DNA of 64,000 nucleotides from Martinezella multihospitum. GTDB taxonomy: Bacteria; Pseudomonadota; Alphaproteobacteria; Rhizobiales; Rhizobiaceae. Location of the stretch: contig NZ_FMAG01000007.1 of assembly GCF_900094585.1 (NCBI RefSeq), positions 124,001 to 188,000 on the forward strand. Direction: 5' to 3'. The notes under the pieces are model-generated. The model made no database searches. It worked only from the letters and a program-made list of their open reading frames with translations, and was not told the origin of the DNA. Positions 1 to 8,131 of this stretch are shown here, piece by piece (within the stretch, counting starts at the first letter, position 1; each line of letters starts with the position of its first letter). The translations under genes and the position numbers were made by a program.

Positions 1-200
1 TCTATATCCCTCTGACCGACGGCTCGCTCTGGAGCAAGGATGCCCAGCCATTCCTGCCGCGCTGGTCCGGCGAGATCATCCATCACCCCTCGAACATCCG
101 CCATGCCATGCGCACGGAAGATAGGCCGCTTGTGGCGCTGTACCTCTGGCGCGGCGGGCCGCTGGCACAGAAATCGATCATATCAGGGAGAATGCAATGA
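1..200 (+). CDS. C-terminal fragment of a cupin-like protein (DMSP-lyase-family type)
   Basis: An open frame enters the window from the left (first full codon at base 3) and ends at the TGA at 198-200. It encodes about 65 residues, including the stretches IIHHPSNIRHAMRT and PLVALYLWRGG. A His-rich turn followed by beta-strand-like sequence fits the end of a cupin barrel, and I think it resembles the family annotated as dimethylsulfoniopropionate lyase-like. That family name is from memory and could be wrong; most such proteins have no shown lyase activity. The stop overlaps the cobO start in ATGA, so the two genes are probably co-transcribed. The N-terminal part, which would settle the family, lies outside the window. 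Confidence 0.45.
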   Translation, partial: YIPLTDGSLWSKDAQPFLPRWSGEIIHHPSNIRHAMRTEDRPLVALYLWRGGPLAQKSIISGRMQ

Positions 201-841
201 GCGACGAATTGGCGGAAACCGGCGCGGATGCACCGAAGAGCGACGATGCTCGTCACGCCGACAAGATGGCCAAGAAAAAGGCCGCGCGCGACAAGATCAT
301 GGCGACCAAAAACGATGAGAAGGGTCTGATCATCGTCCATACCGGCAAGGGCAAGGGAAAGTCCTCTTCCGCCTTCGGCATGATCTTTCGCCACATCGCC
401 CATGGGAAACCGAGCGCCGTTGTGCAGTTCATCAAGGGCGCCATGTGGACCGGTGAGCGTGACCTGATCGAGAAGCATTTCTCCGACCTCTGCCAGTTCC
501 ACACGATGGGCGAAGGCTTCACCTGGGAGACGCAGGACCGTGCCCGTGACGTTGCGGCGGCGTCTGCTGCCTGGGAAAAGGCCAAGGAGCTGATCCGCGA
601 CGAGCGCAATTCAATGGTGCTGCTGGACGAGATCAACATCGCGCTGCGTTACGATTATCTCGACATCAAGGAAGTGATCGAATTCCTGAAGGCCGAAAAA
701 CCCCACATGACCCATGTCGTCCTGACGGGTCGTAATGCTAAGGAAGAGCTGATCGAGATTGCCGACCTCGTCACTGAGATGGAACTGATCAAGCATCCTT
801 TCCGCTCGGGTATCAAGGGGCAGCCCGGCGTGGAATTTTGA
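197..841 (+). CDS. cobO: Cob(I)yrinic acid a,c-diamide adenosyltransferase
   Basis: CobO attaches the 5'-deoxyadenosyl group from ATP to the reduced cobalt of cobyrinic acid diamide, a cytoplasmic step of aerobic cobalamin synthesis. The 214-residue protein has a charged Lys-rich N-terminus (about 1-40), then the family P-loop HTGKGKGKSS at 48-57, and a conserved VLLDEIN segment in the middle. Its length is normal for CobO/BtuR. The start at 197 overlaps the upstream stop by four bases, which argues for translational coupling. It is one of several separate cob loci here; cobE and cobA lie 2.2 and 4 kb downstream but are interrupted by unrelated genes. Identification is firm. Confidence 0.96.
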   Translation: MSDELAETGADAPKSDDARHADKMAKKKAARDKIMATKNDEKGLIIVHTGKGKGKSSSAFGMIFRHIAHGKPSAVVQFIKGAMWTGERDLIEKHFSDLCQFHTMGEGFTWETQDRARDVAAASAAWEKAKELIRDERNSMVLLDEINIALRYDYLDIKEVIEFLKAEKPHMTHVVLTGRNAKEELIEIADLVTEMELIKHPFRSGIKGQPGVEF

Positions 842-847
842 TCGCTG

Positions 848-869
848 GCCGGGCGTTCAACCGCCCGGC
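848..869. terminator. Stem-loop between convergent genes
   Basis: GCCGGGCG at 848-855 pairs perfectly with CGCCCGGC at 862-869 across a six-base loop. It lies just after the cobO stop and overlaps the last codons of the opposing regulator gene. There is no clear T-run on either side, so termination is plausible from position but not proven. Confidence 0.4.
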
Positions 870-1660
870 AGCATCGCCTTCAGCGCTTCCGCCGTTTCCT
901 GATTTGCGGGAAAGAAGGATTCGATCGCAAGTTCCGACAAAGTGACATCGACGGGCGTGCCGAAGACGGTCGTGGTGGCCAGAAAAGACAGATGTCCCGC
1001 CTCGGTGATAAGCTCGAGTGGCACGGCGATACCAGCAAAATCCCGTTCTGGAGCCGTCGACTTCGGTGGCGCTGGTGCGGGATAGGCAGACAGTTCCGCA
1101 AGCAGCTTGGTGAGCACGGGATCGCCGGTTGCCGATATTTGCTGGCGCAGGCGTTCCAGCAGATGCGCACGCCATTCGGAGAGGTTGGCGATCCGGGGCG
1201 CCAGACCATGCGGATGCAGGCTCAGCCGCAGGACATTGATCGGCCCATCGGTCAGCGAGGCATCGGTCACGCCGGCAAGCAGCGGAACCACGGCGGCATT
1301 GGCGGCGATCAGCGTCCAGTGCCGGTCGACCGCTAGTGCCGGGAAGGGCTCGTGCCCTTTCAGCAGCATGTCGATCGCGCGTCGGGCCGGCGCGAGTGCC
1401 GGGTCATCCAGCTTGCGCTCGGGAAAGACCGGCGCAAATCCGGCGGCCAGAAGCATCGGGTTGCGTTCGCGCAAGGGGACGCCGAGGCGCTCAGCGAGAT
1501 GCATCAGCATCTCGCGGCTTGGAAGCGCCCGCCCGCTCTCGATGAAGCTCAGATGTCGTTGCGATATATCGGCTTCAAGGGCGAATTCGAGCTGGCTCAG
1601 GCGGCGGCGCTGCCGCCATTCGCGCAGGTGGTCGCCGAGAGAGCGGGCCGGGTTCATCAT
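857..1660 (-). CDS. XRE-family transcriptional regulator with MmyB-like ligand domain
   Basis: The 267-residue protein begins with a helix-turn-helix of the XRE/Cro type (about 7-66, including RRRLSQLEFALEADISQRHL and FIESGRALPSREML). The remaining 190 residues, with ALAVDRHWTLIAANAAV and a C-terminal LSFLATTTVFGTPVDVTL stretch, resemble the MmyB-like ligand-binding domain (MLTR_LBD) that often binds fatty-acid-like ligands in related proteins. The start ATG overlaps the stop of the NTF2-like gene by four bases, so both are probably made from one transcript. The regulator's targets are unknown; the partner gene is the obvious candidate. Confidence 0.85.
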   Translation of the reverse strand: MMNPARSLGDHLREWRQRRRLSQLEFALEADISQRHLSFIESGRALPSREMLMHLAERLGVPLRERNPMLLAAGFAPVFPERKLDDPALAPARRAIDMLLKGHEPFPALAVDRHWTLIAANAAVVPLLAGVTDASLTDGPINVLRLSLHPHGLAPRIANLSEWRAHLLERLRQQISATGDPVLTKLLAELSAYPAPAPPKSTAPERDFAGIAVPLELITEAGHLSFLATTTVFGTPVDVTLSELAIESFFPANQETAEALKAMLPGG

Positions 1661-2022
1661 GCGGCAGCCGGCAGCTGGTCGATGAAGCCGTGAACGGACT
1701 TCAGCTGGTCGCCTTCGAGGATGGCGAAGTCCGTACCCTTGATCAGCGGCTCGGCGTCGGCCGGGCCGAAACCCCAGGAGAAGCGCAGGTTGTCGCCGTG
1801 GCGATCGCCGTTTGTGATGAGCGTAAAGCGAAAGCCGGGGAAGCGCTCGTGCGCCGCCGTGACCAGTGCGTGGATCTGCTCGCGATTATCTGCTCGCATC
1901 ATCGGGTCGACATAGCTGCAGTTTTCCGTCCATGCCTCGGCAATGAGCGCACGTCGGCGGTCGGTATTGGCTTCGTTCCAGATGGCGATATAGCGGTCTG
2001 CAATAGTGTTCGCGTCAGTCAT
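1657..2022 (-). CDS. SnoaL/NTF2-like small protein
   Basis: This 121-residue protein has the NTF2-like layout: an N-terminal helix pair (ADRYIAIWNEANTDRRRALI), the aromatic-acidic turn NCSYVDPMM, then beta strands ending LKSVHGFIDQLP. Family members are polyketide cyclases, isomerases or simple ligand-binding cones, so no reaction can be named. The start is supported by AAAGGAG seven bases upstream. It is first in a two-gene unit with the XRE regulator (ATGA overlap), an arrangement often seen where the regulator senses the substrate of its partner. Confidence 0.8.
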   Translation of the reverse strand: MTDANTIADRYIAIWNEANTDRRRALIAEAWTENCSYVDPMMRADNREQIHALVTAAHERFPGFRFTLITNGDRHGDNLRFSWGFGPADAEPLIKGTDFAILEGDQLKSVHGFIDQLPAAA

Positions 2023-2123
2023 CGGTCAACTCCTTTGGATCGCCTGAACCGTTCAGGCAGGGCGATCATCGGCGCGTACCGAAGCACTATCAATTACGTC
2101 GGAGGTAATCAAAGGCGCGTTTC

Positions 2124-2909
2124 TTATAGCCCGAGCCAGATCCTGACGGGATGGGTGGGATCGGCCAGCAGCTTGACCGCAAAAGCGATGCAGACGATGA
2201 CGAGCAGCGGCTTGATCAGTTTCGCGCCGATGCGCATGGCAAGCCGCGAGCCGACCTGGGCGCCGAGGAACTGGCCGAAGCCCATGACGATGCCGACTTT
2301 CCAAAGGATGGCGCCGGAGAAGATGAAGACGATCAGACCGCCGAGGTTAGACCCGAAATTGAGCAGCTTCGTGTGCGCCGTCGCCTTCAATAGGCCGAAG
2401 CCGGCGAGGGTGACGAAGGCGAGCATCAGGAACGAACCGGTTCCGGGTCCGAATGCGCCGTCATAAAAGCCGATCAGCGGTACGAGCGTCACACCGAACA
2501 AGCCTGCGCTCATGCGCCGATGCTTTTCGACGTCGCCTAGATTTGGTTTCAGGGCGAAGTAGAGTGCAATCGCGATCAGCAGGAAGGGCAGGATGATGCG
2601 TAGGACCTGGCTTGGCATGATGGTCGCCAGCATTGCGCCGAGCATGCCGCCGATGACGGCCATGGCAGCCATCGGGAGTTGCTCGCCGAGCTTGACGTGT
2701 CCTTGCCGGGCATAGGCGATCGTTGCCGAGGCCGCGCCGCAGATGGACTGCACCTTGTTCGTGCCAAGGGTTTGCAGCGGCGGAATACCAGCCAGCAGCA
2801 TGGCAGGCACGGTGACCAACCCGCCGCCGCCGGCAATGGAATCGACAAAACCGGCGAAGAATGCGGCGGCGAAGAGCAAGAGCAGGAGCTGAAATGTGAT
2901 GTCTGGCAA
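2124..2909 (-). CDS. TSUP (TauE/SafE) family membrane permease
   Basis: A polytopic inner-membrane protein of about 261 residues with roughly eight hydrophobic segments. It shows the TSUP hallmark near the N-terminus (FVDSIAGGGGLVTVPAML) and the second half-repeat GAFGPGTGSFLMLAF, the pseudo-twofold arrangement of this family. Known members export sulfite or organosulfonates or take up small anions; the substrate here is unknown. I chose the TTG at 2909 because the protein then starts PDITFQLLLLLF, directly before the first membrane segment; an ATG at 2984 in frame would add 25 Arg-rich residues that look non-coding. Confidence 0.85.
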   Translation of the reverse strand: MPDITFQLLLLLFAAAFFAGFVDSIAGGGGLVTVPAMLLAGIPPLQTLGTNKVQSICGAASATIAYARQGHVKLGEQLPMAAMAVIGGMLGAMLATIMPSQVLRIILPFLLIAIALYFALKPNLGDVEKHRRMSAGLFGVTLVPLIGFYDGAFGPGTGSFLMLAFVTLAGFGLLKATAHTKLLNFGSNLGGLIVFIFSGAILWKVGIVMGFGQFLGAQVGSRLAMRIGAKLIKPLLVIVCIAFAVKLLADPTHPVRIWLGL

Positions 2910-3056
2910 GGCGGGAACTCTGAGGCGGGAATGAGACGGCCTTCTGGCATTTCGATCGCGCCAAGGCAATTGCCTGCGGGACACAGCGAGCGAATTTGAC
3001 GGCTTGGGAAGGGATAGTTACACCTGAAATATCGGTTGATGTTGTTGGGGGTGAAT

Positions 3057-3461
3057 ATGACAACCTATGCCAATTCCACTCGCCGCTATCTTCTGGGACT
3101 CGGCTGTGAGCGTGGCACGGACTGGAACGACGTGCGGATGCTTGCGGAAAGAGCATTTGAGGAGGCCGGGATCGGAAGCGAGCAGGTTCTTGCCATCGTG
3201 TCGATCGATGCGCGCATGAACGAGCCGGCAATACTGGAAACTGCAACGCATTTTCGCCTTCCGGTACGCTTCTTCAAGGCCGCGGCATTGGAACGGGAGA
3301 CACCCAGGCTGAAGAACCCGTCCGAGATCGTCTTCGCCCAGGTCGGCTGCCATGGCGTCGCCGAGGCTGCAGCATTGGCCGCCGCCGGCCCGGATTCGGA
3401 GCTCGTGCTGCCCAAGATCAAGTCCAGCTTTGCCACGGCGGCGATCGCCATGATCGTCTGA
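3057..3461 (+). CDS. cobE: Cobalamin biosynthesis protein CobE
   Basis: The 134-residue product matches CobE / the C-terminal domain of CbiG. It starts RRYLLGLGCERGTDW, has a central SIDARMNEPAILETA, and ends ELVLPKIKSSFATAAIAMI. CobE belongs to the aerobic pathway in the corrin ring-modification phase; its exact role is less well defined than that of its neighbours, and in CbiG the homologous part accompanies ring contraction and delta-lactone opening. The ATG at 3057 has GGGGGTG just upstream and is preferred over a TTG at 3036. It stands alone between a TSUP permease and a nucleoside hydrolase gene. Confidence 0.88.
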   Translation: MTTYANSTRRYLLGLGCERGTDWNDVRMLAERAFEEAGIGSEQVLAIVSIDARMNEPAILETATHFRLPVRFFKAAALERETPRLKNPSEIVFAQVGCHGVAEAAALAAAGPDSELVLPKIKSSFATAAIAMIV

Positions 3462-3623
3462 GCAGTGAATTCACCACGCAAATCTCACAAATGATCCGTG
3501 GGGCATCGTGGTGGCATTCCGCCACCGGCAGTTCTCGTGTATGCCGATAGGTCAAGCGCGATCTCCGACGGGAGGAAGTTTCCGGAAGATCAAGCTTACT
3601 CAGTATGTTGGTAAGGAAAAATC

Positions 3624-4583
3624 ATGCAAAAGGTCATTTATGATACGGATCCGGGCGTCGATGACGCCATGGCGCTTCTCTTTCTGCATCGTCACCCGGA
3701 TATCGACCTTATCGGCGTGACGACGGTTTTCGGCAACGCCTCTGTCGACACGACGACCCGCAACGCGCTGTTCCTGAAGCGCGAGTGGAATATTCCGTGC
3801 CCGGTTGCGCGCGGCGCCAGTGTCACTTTTGATCCCTCGCGGCCGGAACGGCCGTGGCCGGCGGTCGTTCACGGCCACAATGGCCTCGGCGACATCGACG
3901 TGCCTGAAACGATCGATCTGCCGACCGATCCGCGCCCGGCCTATCAATTCATCATCGACACCGTCCGCGCCAATCCAGGCGAGGTGACCCTGGTCGCCGT
4001 CGGCCGCATGACCAACCTCGCCCTGGCGCTGAAGCACGATCCCGAAATTGCTTCGCTCGTGAAGGGCGTCGTCATCATGGGCGGCAATTTCTACGTGCCG
4101 GGCAATGTCACGCCAGTTTCCGAAGCCAATATTCATGGTGATCCGGAAGCGGCCGATTTCATCATGAAGGCGGCCTGGAAGGTGGTCGTGGTCGGTCTCG
4201 ACGTGACCTCGGTGACGACCATGAGCCGCAGCTACCTCGCCGACATGGCGAAGGCCGGCGGCCCGTCCGTGCAGCTGCTGGCCGATCTCTCGCAGTCCTA
4301 TATCGATTTCTACAAGCATGCGGTTGAAGACGGCATGATGGTTCACGACAGCTGCGCCTGCGTCTATGTCGTGGCGCCCGAGCTGTTCGACACGATCGAG
4401 GGCTCGATCCGCGTCGTCTGCGGTGGTATTGCCGATGGCCAGACGATCATCAAACAGGATGGGTGCCGCTTCCCGCCGGGCGATTGGGATAATCTGCCGA
4501 GCCAGATCGCCTGCACCGGTATTCGGTCTGAGCAGGTTCTCGACCTGATCCGCGACGTGATTCTGGGCAAGGTGAAGCACTGA
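3624..4583 (+). CDS. Inosine/uridine-preferring nucleoside hydrolase
   Basis: The 319-residue protein opens with the family signature DTDPGVDDAMAL (7-18), whose aspartates bind the catalytic calcium and ribose. It also has MGGNFYVPGN in the middle and MVHDSCACVY towards the end, where the His-Asp pair sits in the substrate loop. Such enzymes hydrolyse the N-glycosidic bond of ribonucleosides for purine or pyrimidine salvage in the cytoplasm. AAGGA lies upstream of the ATG. A strong hairpin follows the stop, so it is probably a single-gene unit. Substrate preference cannot be read from the sequence. Confidence 0.93.
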   Translation: MQKVIYDTDPGVDDAMALLFLHRHPDIDLIGVTTVFGNASVDTTTRNALFLKREWNIPCPVARGASVTFDPSRPERPWPAVVHGHNGLGDIDVPETIDLPTDPRPAYQFIIDTVRANPGEVTLVAVGRMTNLALALKHDPEIASLVKGVVIMGGNFYVPGNVTPVSEANIHGDPEAADFIMKAAWKVVVVGLDVTSVTTMSRSYLADMAKAGGPSVQLLADLSQSYIDFYKHAVEDGMMVHDSCACVYVVAPELFDTIEGSIRVVCGGIADGQTIIKQDGCRFPPGDWDNLPSQIACTGIRSEQVLDLIRDVILGKVKH

Positions 4584-4588
4584 GCCCA

Positions 4589-4618
4589 GTGAAAGGGGGC
4601 GACAGCGCCCCCCTTCAC
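4589..4618 (+). terminator. GC-rich hairpin after nucleoside hydrolase
   Basis: Thirteen bases at 4589-4601 pair with 4606-4618 (12 of 13 matches) around an ACAG loop, starting six bases after the stop codon. There is no T-run, so this may be a terminator or an mRNA-stabilising end. Confidence 0.5.
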
Positions 4619-4872
4619 AATTCGCTGAAGACCATTCTCCAGGCCCGTAAAGAGCCTATTTGAGTGTCCGCGTATATCGAGCCCGGAACGCTGCGTGATC
4701 GATCGGCGTGTTTTTCGTGTCCTGTCGTCGTTGGAAAAGCCCATAGCGTGCTGTCGCTCATGCCGAGGGGCTACGTGACGTAATGTCTGCAACGGGAGCG
4801 GTGTCGAACCGAGATCGCCTTATCCCGTTCTCAACATTGCAATTTCGCCCATCCGGGCATAGGACACATGAG

Positions 4873-5721
4873 ATGAACGATAGCGCCTTTTCCAATCTGC
4901 CGGCCCTGGAGCCGGGGTCCGTCTGGCTCGTCGGCGCCGGGCCGGGCGATCCGGGGCTTTTGACCCTGCTGGCCGCCAAGGGATTGGCCGAGGCTGACAT
5001 CATCGTGCATGATGCGCTTGTGAATGAAGATTGTCTCAAGCTCGCCAGATCGGGCGCGGTGCTGGAATATGCCGGCAAGCGCGGCGGCAAGCCGTCGGCC
5101 AGGCAGCGGGATATTTCGCTGCGGCTGGTGGAGTTGGCGCGGGCCGGCAAGCGTGTCCTGCGTTTGAAGGGCGGTGATCCCTTCGTTTTCGGGCGCGGCG
5201 GCGAAGAGGCGCTGATGCTAGTCCAGCACGGCATTCCCTTTCGCATTGTGCCGGGGATCACGGCCGGGATCGGCGGCTTGGCCTATGCCGGCATTCCCGT
5301 GACCCATCGCGACGTCAACCATGCCGTCACCTTCCTGACCGGCCATGATTCCTCCGGCGTCGTACCGGATGCGATCGATTGGGAGGCGATCAGCAAGGGA
5401 TCGCCCGTCATCGTCATGTATATGGCGATGAAGCACATCGCTCAGATCAGCGCCAATCTCATCGCTGCCGGCCGTTCGGCGGACGAACCCGTTGCCTTCG
5501 TCTGCAATGCGGCGACATCCTCGCAGCAGGTTTTGGAGACGACGCTCGGGCGGGCGCCTGGCGATGTCGAAGCCTCGGGCCTCGAGCCGCCCGCCATCGT
5601 CGTCGTCGGCGAGGTGGTGAAATTGCGGCCGTCGCTCGATTGGCTGGGCGCGCTTTCTGGCCGCACACTGTTGCCGGCGGCCGAAAGGCCGGGGGAAAGC
5701 GAACGCAAGGTGTCGGCATGA
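4873..5721 (+). CDS. cobA: Uroporphyrinogen-III C-methyltransferase
   Basis: CobA methylates uroporphyrinogen III at C2 and C7 with S-adenosylmethionine to give precorrin-2, the entry to cobalamin (and sirohaem). The 282-residue protein shows the SAM-binding loop VGAGPGDPGLLT at 20-31, KRGGKPSARQ, LRLKGGDPFVFGRGGEE and the VVPGITAG and YAGIPVTHR motifs, all typical. It lacks the CysG dehydrogenase/chelatase module, as expected for the stand-alone enzyme. The ATG at 4873 gives a family-like N-terminus; an upstream in-frame ATG at 4783 adds an unconvincing 30 residues. Its stop overlaps cobB by ATGA. Confidence 0.96.
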   Translation: MNDSAFSNLPALEPGSVWLVGAGPGDPGLLTLLAAKGLAEADIIVHDALVNEDCLKLARSGAVLEYAGKRGGKPSARQRDISLRLVELARAGKRVLRLKGGDPFVFGRGGEEALMLVQHGIPFRIVPGITAGIGGLAYAGIPVTHRDVNHAVTFLTGHDSSGVVPDAIDWEAISKGSPVIVMYMAMKHIAQISANLIAAGRSADEPVAFVCNAATSSQQVLETTLGRAPGDVEASGLEPPAIVVVGEVVKLRPSLDWLGALSGRTLLPAAERPGESERKVSA

Positions 5722-7025
5722 GCGGCCTTCTGATCGCGGCACCCTCGTCAGGCTCCGGCAAGACCACATTCACGCTTGGTCTGCTGCGGGCCCTCAGAAA
5801 CAAGGGTGTTGCGGTCGCATCCGGCAAGGCCGGGCCGGACTACATCGATCCCGCCTTTCACGCCGCAGCGGTCGGATCGCCTTGTCTCAACTTCGATCCC
5901 TGGGCGATGCGCGCCGAACTCATCTCCGCCAACTCCGCGCTCCATCGCGCCGGCGGACGGATGCTCGTCATCGAGGGGATGATGGGCCTGTTTGATGGTG
6001 CCGCCGACGGTACGGGCACGCCGGCCGATCTTGCAGCCTTGCTTGGCCTGTCCGTCGTGCTTGTCGTCGACTGCTCGCGCATGTCGCAATCGGTAGCGGC
6101 CGTCGTTACAGGTTTTGCCAATTTTCGCGCCGATATCCGCATTGCCGGCGTCGTCCTCAATCGTGTCGCCAGCGACAGGCACGAGAAGATGCTGCGCCAG
6201 GCGCTGAATGCGGTGCGCATGCCCGTTGTCGCCGTTATCCGTAACGATGACGGCCTGGCGCTACCGGAAAGGCATCTCGGTCTGGTGCAGGCGGGAGAGC
6301 ATGGGGCATTGGAGCAATTTATCGAGGCGGCTGCCGAGGTGGTGTCGAAAGCCTGCGATTTCGAACTGCTCTTACGGGCGGCACAGCGCCATCTCGTTCG
6401 CACGTCAGCGGCCAATATTGCGCGGCTTATGCCGTTCGGCCAGCGCATTGTCGTGGCGCGGGATATCGCTTTCGCCTTCTGCTACGAACACATGCTGCTC
6501 GGCTGGAAGCGTCGTGGCGCTGAAATATCCTTCTTTTCTCCACTTGCGGACGAAGCGCCGTCGGCCGATGCCGATGCCGTCTATCTGCCAGGCGGCTATC
6601 CGGAATTGCACGCCGGAAAGCTTGCCGCTGCCCAGCGGTTTCAAGAGGGCGTAAAGACTGCTGCGACGCGCGGTGCGCGCATCTATGGCGAGTGCGGTGG
6701 ATATATGGTGCTTGGCGAGGGGCTTGTGGATGTGGCTGGCATCCGCCATCAGATGCTCGGCCTTCTGCCCGTCGTCACCAGCTATGAGAAGCGCGAGCGT
6801 CATCTCGGCTATCGGCACGTGATGCCGCTTGCCGGTTCCTTTTTCGCCAAACCGATGACGGCGCATGAGTTTCATTATTCAACCATCGTATCGGAAGGCA
6901 AGGCGGACCGTCTGTTTGCGGTGAGGGATGCGCTTAACGTCGATCTCGGTGCCGCCGGTCTGCAGCGTGGCAATGTTGCCGGCTCTTACATGCATCTGAT
7001 CGATCTCGCCGGTGACGCAGCATGA
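5718..7025 (+). CDS. cobB: Cobyrinate/hydrogenobyrinate a,c-diamide synthase
   Basis: CobB amidates the a and c carboxylates of hydrogenobyrinic acid using ATP and glutamine. The 435-residue protein has an N-terminal dethiobiotin-synthetase-like ATPase domain with P-loop APSSGSGKTT (8-17) and the GPDYIDPAFH segment. The C-terminal type-1 glutamine amidotransferase domain has the nucleophile region YGECGGYMVLGEGL and a His-rich HEFHYST near the end. The start sits in an ATGA overlap with cobA and the stop overlaps cobC the same way, so cobA-cobB-cobC form a tightly coupled unit. Confidence 0.96.
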   Translation: MSGLLIAAPSSGSGKTTFTLGLLRALRNKGVAVASGKAGPDYIDPAFHAAAVGSPCLNFDPWAMRAELISANSALHRAGGRMLVIEGMMGLFDGAADGTGTPADLAALLGLSVVLVVDCSRMSQSVAAVVTGFANFRADIRIAGVVLNRVASDRHEKMLRQALNAVRMPVVAVIRNDDGLALPERHLGLVQAGEHGALEQFIEAAAEVVSKACDFELLLRAAQRHLVRTSAANIARLMPFGQRIVVARDIAFAFCYEHMLLGWKRRGAEISFFSPLADEAPSADADAVYLPGGYPELHAGKLAAAQRFQEGVKTAATRGARIYGECGGYMVLGEGLVDVAGIRHQMLGLLPVVTSYEKRERHLGYRHVMPLAGSFFAKPMTAHEFHYSTIVSEGKADRLFAVRDALNVDLGAAGLQRGNVAGSYMHLIDLAGDAA

Positions 7026-8041
7026 CCAGCAAGATCGCCCATGGCGGCGGCATCACGGCTGCAGCACGCCAATATGGCGGGCGCCCGGAGGAATGGCTGG
7101 ATCTATCGACCGGCATCAATCCCAATCCAGTGACATTGCCGGAAATCCCGGCTGCAGCATGGCACAGGCTACCCGACCAGCACCTGCAGGAGCGGGCGCG
7201 GGAAGCGGCGAGGGGCTACTATCGCAGCGGCGATATCCTGCCCTTGCCGGTTCCAGGCACGCAATCGGTCATTCAATTGCTTCCGAGGTTCGTGTCCGGC
7301 GGCAGCGTCGCGATCTTCTCGCCGACCTATGGCGAATATGCGCGCGCCTTCACGCTTGCCGGCCTGCGGGTCCATCAGGTTTCGACGGCTGCCGAGCTTA
7401 CCGCCGACGACAGGCTGGTCGTTGTCGTCAATCCGAACAATCCGGACGGGCGGATGCTGTCCGTCGAGCAGTTGCTAGACTTGCACGACAGGCTACGAAG
7501 CCGAGGAGGGATCCTTCTCGTCGATGAGGCCTTCGGCGATATGGAGCCGGCGGCGAGCATGGCGCCTTTTGCCGCCTCGATGCCGAACCTCGTCCTCTTC
7601 CGTTCCTTTGGAAAGTTTTTCGGTCTGGCCGGTCTTCGGCTCGGGTTCGTGATTGCCGAGGCCGCGATCCTGACCCGTTTCGAGGATTGGCTCGGCCCTT
7701 GGGCGGTTTCCGGGCCGGCTCTTTCGATCGCCGCGTCGCTCATGGAAGGCGACACAGGCGCCATCCGAAACCGTATTCTTCATCGGCATTCTGCGCTGCA
7801 GGCGGTTCTTCGCCGCTCGAAGCTGCATGTCGCAGGAGGCACCGCCCTGTTTGCACTGGTTGCGGACGACCGCGCCGAGGGCATATATACGCATCTCTGC
7901 CGCCATCATATTCTGGTCCGCAAGTTCGATTATGCGCGCAATTGGCTGCGCTTCGGGCTGGCCCGGGATGAGGAGGCAGACCAAAGACTCGCCGGGGTAC
8001 TAGAGTCGGATGATTTTAGGTCTGTTCGATCTAAAATCTGA
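7022..8041 (+). CDS. cobC: L-threonine-O-3-phosphate decarboxylase (CobC)
   Basis: A fold-type I PLP enzyme of 339 residues that makes (R)-1-amino-2-propanol phosphate, the linker between the corrin ring and the lower ligand. Features seen: YGGRPEEWLDLSTGINP near the start, NPNNPDGR at about 138-144, ILLVDEAFGD, and the PLP lysine in RSFGKFFGLAGLR (K198). It overlaps cobB by four bases. Its last dozen or so codons (from about residue 327) and its stop lie inside a palindromic repeat that begins at 8000, so the native C-terminus has probably been replaced by repeat-encoded residues. The enzyme core appears intact. Confidence 0.93.
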   Translation: MTSKIAHGGGITAAARQYGGRPEEWLDLSTGINPNPVTLPEIPAAAWHRLPDQHLQERAREAARGYYRSGDILPLPVPGTQSVIQLLPRFVSGGSVAIFSPTYGEYARAFTLAGLRVHQVSTAAELTADDRLVVVVNPNNPDGRMLSVEQLLDLHDRLRSRGGILLVDEAFGDMEPAASMAPFAASMPNLVLFRSFGKFFGLAGLRLGFVIAEAAILTRFEDWLGPWAVSGPALSIAASLMEGDTGAIRNRILHRHSALQAVLRRSKLHVAGGTALFALVADDRAEGIYTHLCRHHILVRKFDYARNWLRFGLARDEEADQRLAGVLESDDFRSVRSKI

Positions 8042-8118
8042 ATCCGCTCTAGAATCAAAGAAGTAGAGCATGATGTCGTCCGAAAGCCGCTCAAACACTT
8101 TTCGGCATCATGCTCTAG
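8000..8118. repeat. Composite palindromic intergenic repeat, copy 1
   Basis: Two palindromes lie side by side between CTAG-type ends. The first (8000-8052) pairs CTAGAGTCGGAT...TTTTAG with CTAAAAT...CCGCTCTAG. The second (8064-8118) pairs AGAGCATGATG...CCGAAA with TTTCGGCATCATGCTCT. I recognise this as a dispersed element common in Rhizobium genomes, from memory. Its left end reaches into cobC. The element at 48136-48241 shares the AGCGGCTTTC core and the CTAGAG/CTCTAG ends. Confidence 0.85.
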
Positions 8119-8131
8119 AGGATTATTCGAC

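Noticed and set aside
4584..4872. Possible cobalamin riboswitch before cobA
   Set aside because: No B12-box-like sequence or branched structure recognised by eye; the only strong structure is the hairpin belonging to the upstream gene.
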